Made by a program: the position numbers and the translations under genes. A model generated the notes under the pieces. That model worked only from the letters and a program-made list of their open reading frames with translations, was not told the origin of the DNA and ran no database searches. Below, piece after piece: positions 61,024 through 64,000 of a stretch of 64,000 nucleotides of DNA. Position 1 is the first letter of the stretch. The number at the start of each line of letters is the position of its first letter. The DNA is from Granulicella mallensis MP5ACTX8 (GTDB lineage Bacteria > Acidobacteriota > Terriglobia > Terriglobales > Acidobacteriaceae): positions 248,001-312,000 of the forward strand of contig NC_016631.1 of assembly GCF_000178955.2 (NCBI RefSeq), given 5' to 3'.

Positions 61024-64000
61024 ATGCGAAATTGGATCACGAAACTTGTCCTTTTGGTGCTCTTTCTGTCGGCACCTTTGCTGTTGCTTGCACAGGCAAC
61101 AAACGGTTCGATCGCTGGCACCATCGTGGATACCACTGGCGCTGCAGTTTCGGGCGCGACGGTCACAGCCACTGACATCCAAACAAACATTGGGCGCAGT
61201 GCCACGACCAGCAAAGTGGGTGGTTATCGCATTGAATCAGTGCAGCCTGGTACCTATAAGATTGTCGTCACTGCCCCCTCGTTTGCTACAACCACGATTG
61301 AGCATATCGATGTCTCAGCATCTGTTGTCACATCAGCCAACGCGACTCTGGGAGTAGGCTCGATCAACTCTACGATTGAAGTTGCTGCAGTGACAGCTGG
61401 GCTTCAGACCAACAGTGGTGAATTGAGCGACACGCTTACGTTGAAAGAGGTTAGTACACTTCCGATCTCAAGCTTGAACCCTTACGCTCTCGCGACGACG
61501 TTGCCAGGCGTTACCACCGTGACTGCCGGCGATTTTACCAATGGCACTTCCTTCTCGGTCAATGGCAATCGCCCACGTGACAACAACTTCCTCATCGAAG
61601 GTTCTGACAATAACGACCAGGGGCTGCATGGTCAGGCGTTTCAACCAGAGAACCTTGAAGCTGTTCAAGAGGTCACCTTTCTCCTCAGCTCTTTCTCTCC
61701 GGAGTTTGGTGGTGGTGGCGCGGTTTCAAACGTACTTTTCCAGAGCGGAACGAATCATTTCCACGGTGCTGTTTTCGAACGGCTTCTCAACTCTTCGCTC
61801 GATGCCACGGACCACAGTACCGTTCTGAGCCTGCAGCAAGGATCAACAGCTGGCAAGCCAAAGACTCGCGAAAACCTTTATGGATTCCGCATCGGCGGTC
61901 CTATCTTTCGTGATCGGGCATTCTTCTTCGTGTCGACCCAGTGGGACAAGTTTCGCGGTACGTCAAACGCCGGTACCCTCACTCTTCCCACCGCGTCAGG
62001 TTACACTGCCCTCAATCAATTCGCTTCTAACCCGCGCATAGCTACTCTGGTGAAGGCCTATGCGGGCTTGGTCGGAACGATTAGCAGTGCTGCTACCTCC
62101 GTAAATTTGGGTAATGACCCTGTCACGGGGAATCCGCGCGGCACGGTCAATTTCGCCGGCGTGCAGCGTACACTGCCAAACTCCACAAATAGCCGCGAAC
62201 TTGAAGCGACTAGCGATGTGAATATCTCCAGCGCCGATAAGCTTCGTTTCCGGTTCATCCAAAGCCCGAACGAAACTCCCTATGACACGGGTAACTTCCC
62301 GGATCAGCTTCCAGGCTTTGATACGCAGCAGAACGGCATCGTTTACAACGCGGGTATCACCGAAACCCATGTCTTCAACCAGCATCTGTTGAATGAGGTT
62401 CGTTTGTCGTGGGTTCGCATTGGTTTCAACTTCGACCTTCGCCCAGAAACCTATGCCAATCCTCTCGCGCTGGCACCAGCGGTCTCCATTGCAGGTATCA
62501 CCGGGTATGGAATTCCAGCAGGTAGCGTGCCTCAAGGGCGTTCTCAGGATACGTACCAGCTTCAGGACGCACTAAGCCTTACTCTCGGCCGCCACTTCTT
62601 CAAATTCGGATTTGACGTTGCGGACATCCGCATCAAGGATGGAATTCCGTTCAACTTCTACGGATCCATTCCTTATCAGGCACAGGCGAATGGCTATACC
62701 GCGTTGGCCAATTATCTTGATGATTTCTCGGGATCGGGTAATGGCGATGCCACCATCAATTTCGGAAACCCAACCGCTCGGCCGGTAATTTGGGATCAGA
62801 GCTACTATGCGCAGGACTCGTGGAAAGCTCTTCCGAACCTCGAACTTGATTTTGGTATGCGTTACGAATACCACGGTACTCCGTTCAACTACCTTGGATT
62901 CCCTGGATTCGATGTAAACAATCCCGCTGCCTTCCCCTCCAGGGTTCCTGAGGTTGGAGACAAGAATAACTTCGGACCAAGAATTGGATTCAACTATCAG
63001 CCTGTTGCCGCTGGAAAGACCGTCATCAGCGGTGGATTCGGTGTCTTCTACTCCCATGTGTTCAGCAACATCATCGACAATATCCAAGGCAGTGCACCCA
63101 ATGCCGCGGCCAAGTCGATTGTCCCTGGAACCACAGGTCGCGGTACCCCCAACTGGTCGTCCATTCTCACGGTGTGCCCCACCTGTGCAATTACGACAAC
63201 AAGTGCGACCGCAATGGACACCTCAAACGTAATCAATGCTCATCTGCTCGATCCAATTACCTATGAATACAATCTGCGTGTTCAACATGAGTTGCCGGGT
63301 TCCTTCGTTGTTGCTGCGCAATATGTAGGCAATCGTACGGAGAAGGACTATGCAACGGAGGAGTTCAATCCGACAATTCCCGGTGCCACTCGTCTAGTGC
63401 CGACACGTGGTCGTATCATCCTGGAAGATAACGAAGCGGACTCGAACTACAACGGCGGTGAGCTTGATATTGAACACAGGTCGAGACATGGCCTCTCGCT
63501 TCGTGCCGCGTACACCTACTCCAAGATGCTTGACGATGGCTCCGAGATCTTTACCGATACGGGCAATGTCAATGGTTCTACCTATGCGGAGATCCAGAAC
63601 ACATCGCGTGCCAGAGAGTATGCCCCTTCGCTCTTCGATCACCGTCATCGCCTCGTAGTATCTGCCGTCTATACCCCTCCGACCTGGCATGCCCAAGGTG
63701 GAGCGCGGATAGCTGCGGCTATTGCTAACGGCTTCACCTTTGCAACCATCACTTCCTTCCAGTCCGGTCAACCTCAAAATGTGGAGATCGGATATGACTG
63801 GAACGGGGATGGCATCGGCAATGACCGTCCTATCCTGCTCAATAAGAGTGCTCCGATCACGAATTGGGCGGTCAAAGGGGAAGACTTCTTTGATGTTCCT
63901 GTCGGGACGCTGTGCGACGGACCTGAATTCTGGGCTACCAGTGATGGATGCCATGTTGTGAGTGCGGCAAATACTCATTGGGTCACCTCGAATTTCGGAA
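61024..64000 (+). CDS. TonB-dependent receptor 2, Oar-like (3' end beyond window)
   Basis: The frame is open from ATG 61024 (GAGGAG about 12 nt before) to the window end, at least 992 residues. The signal peptide is MRNWITKLVLLVLFLSAPLL followed by LLAQ. Next come CarboxypepD_reg (NGSIAGTIVDTTGAAVSGAT), plug (FSVNGNRPRDNNFLIEGSDN, FLLSSFSPEFGGGGAVSNVL) and barrel (NLRVQHELPG, ELDIEHRSRHGLSLRAAYTY). It is a distant paralogue of receptor 1, with different barrel sequence, so its substrate may differ. It is probably driven by the sigma-54 promoter at 60877. Confidence 0.93.
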   Translation, partial: MRNWITKLVLLVLFLSAPLLLLAQATNGSIAGTIVDTTGAAVSGATVTATDIQTNIGRSATTSKVGGYRIESVQPGTYKIVVTAPSFATTTIEHIDVSASVVTSANATLGVGSINSTIEVAAVTAGLQTNSGELSDTLTLKEVSTLPISSLNPYALATTLPGVTTVTAGDFTNGTSFSVNGNRPRDNNFLIEGSDNNDQGLHGQAFQPENLEAVQEVTFLLSSFSPEFGGGGAVSNVLFQSGTNHFHGAVFERLLNSSLDATDHSTVLSLQQGSTAGKPKTRENLYGFRIGGPIFRDRAFFFVSTQWDKFRGTSNAGTLTLPTASGYTALNQFASNPRIATLVKAYAGLVGTISSAATSVNLGNDPVTGNPRGTVNFAGVQRTLPNSTNSRELEATSDVNISSADKLRFRFIQSPNETPYDTGNFPDQLPGFDTQQNGIVYNAGITETHVFNQHLLNEVRLSWVRIGFNFDLRPETYANPLALAPAVSIAGITGYGIPAGSVPQGRSQDTYQLQDALSLTLGRHFFKFGFDVADIRIKDGIPFNFYGSIPYQAQANGYTALANYLDDFSGSGNGDATINFGNPTARPVIWDQSYYAQDSWKALPNLELDFGMRYEYHGTPFNYLGFPGFDVNNPAAFPSRVPEVGDKNNFGPRIGFNYQPVAAGKTVISGGFGVFYSHVFSNIIDNIQGSAPNAAAKSIVPGTTGRGTPNWSSILTVCPTCAITTTSATAMDTSNVINAHLLDPITYEYNLRVQHELPGSFVVAAQYVGNRTEKDYATEEFNPTIPGATRLVPTRGRIILEDNEADSNYNGGELDIEHRSRHGLSLRAAYTYSKMLDDGSEIFTDTGNVNGSTYAEIQNTSRAREYAPSLFDHRHRLVVSAVYTPPTWHAQGGARIAAAIANGFTFATITSFQSGQPQNVEIGYDWNGDGIGNDRPILLNKSAPITNWAVKGEDFFDVPVGTLCDGPEFWATSDGCHVVSAANTHWVTSNFG

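Overview
The window looks like chromosomal DNA of an acidobacterium of the Terriglobia type (Granulicella, Edaphobacter or Terriglobus relatives). This is inferred from the very large Oar-like TonB-dependent receptors with an N-terminal carboxypeptidase-regulatory domain, from the mix of secreted proteins unique to that group, and from a GC content near 58-60%. No phage, plasmid, IS transposase, rRNA operon or CRISPR array is visible.

Layout. 1-5.9 kb: the end of a DacB-type peptidoglycan hydrolase, a lone histidine-kinase DHp-like protein, tRNA-Leu(CAG), a DUF2251-like protein, a multi-pass membrane protein, an L,D-transpeptidase and a WYL regulator/VOC pair. 6-11 kb: a Phd/VapC module, dnaB, a class-V aminotransferase, a methyltransferase and YqeY. 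11-18 kb: secreted or envelope proteins, including a Met-rich outer-membrane candidate and two neighbours sharing a C-terminal module, plus a Tat-exported amidase. 18-20 kb: TetR/darcynin and a VapBC module. 20-26 kb: an AraC regulator divergent from a complete MdtNOP-like efflux operon (TolC, YtcA, HlyD, FUSC). 26-28.7 kb: an ECF41-type sigma factor operon with an NmrA-like epimerase and a cupin.

28.7-40.7 kb is the most unusual stretch. A cobalamin riboswitch precedes a 47-codon ORF that is translationally coupled to a radical SAM enzyme, followed by a PabB-PabC fusion. Beyond a terminator and a 34-bp perfect palindrome come a cytochrome b561-like protein, a molybdopterin oxidoreductase with a 160-residue cytoplasmic extension before its Tat motif, a methyltransferase, three glycosyltransferases and a sugar epimerase, most of them overlapping by 4 nt. 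This reads as a membrane redox module next to a lipid-linked glycan pathway.

40.8-50.4 kb is housekeeping (gyrB, aqpZ, M13 peptidase, acyltransferase, rpmI and rplT with a structured leader between them) with two more toxin-antitoxin pairs. 50.5-64 kb starts with a DprE1/DprE2-like pair, followed by a TonB-receptor array: one intact receptor, an AT-richer secreted protein of unknown function, a 5'-truncated receptor remnant, and a second receptor running off the window. Both full receptor genes have canonical sigma-54 promoters with a shared 20-bp box at nearly the same distance upstream. A scarred copy of the dprE2 3' end lies before the second one, evidence that the locus was duplicated.

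All calls come from reading motifs and translations; no database search or folding program was run. Homology names are from memory of the families.
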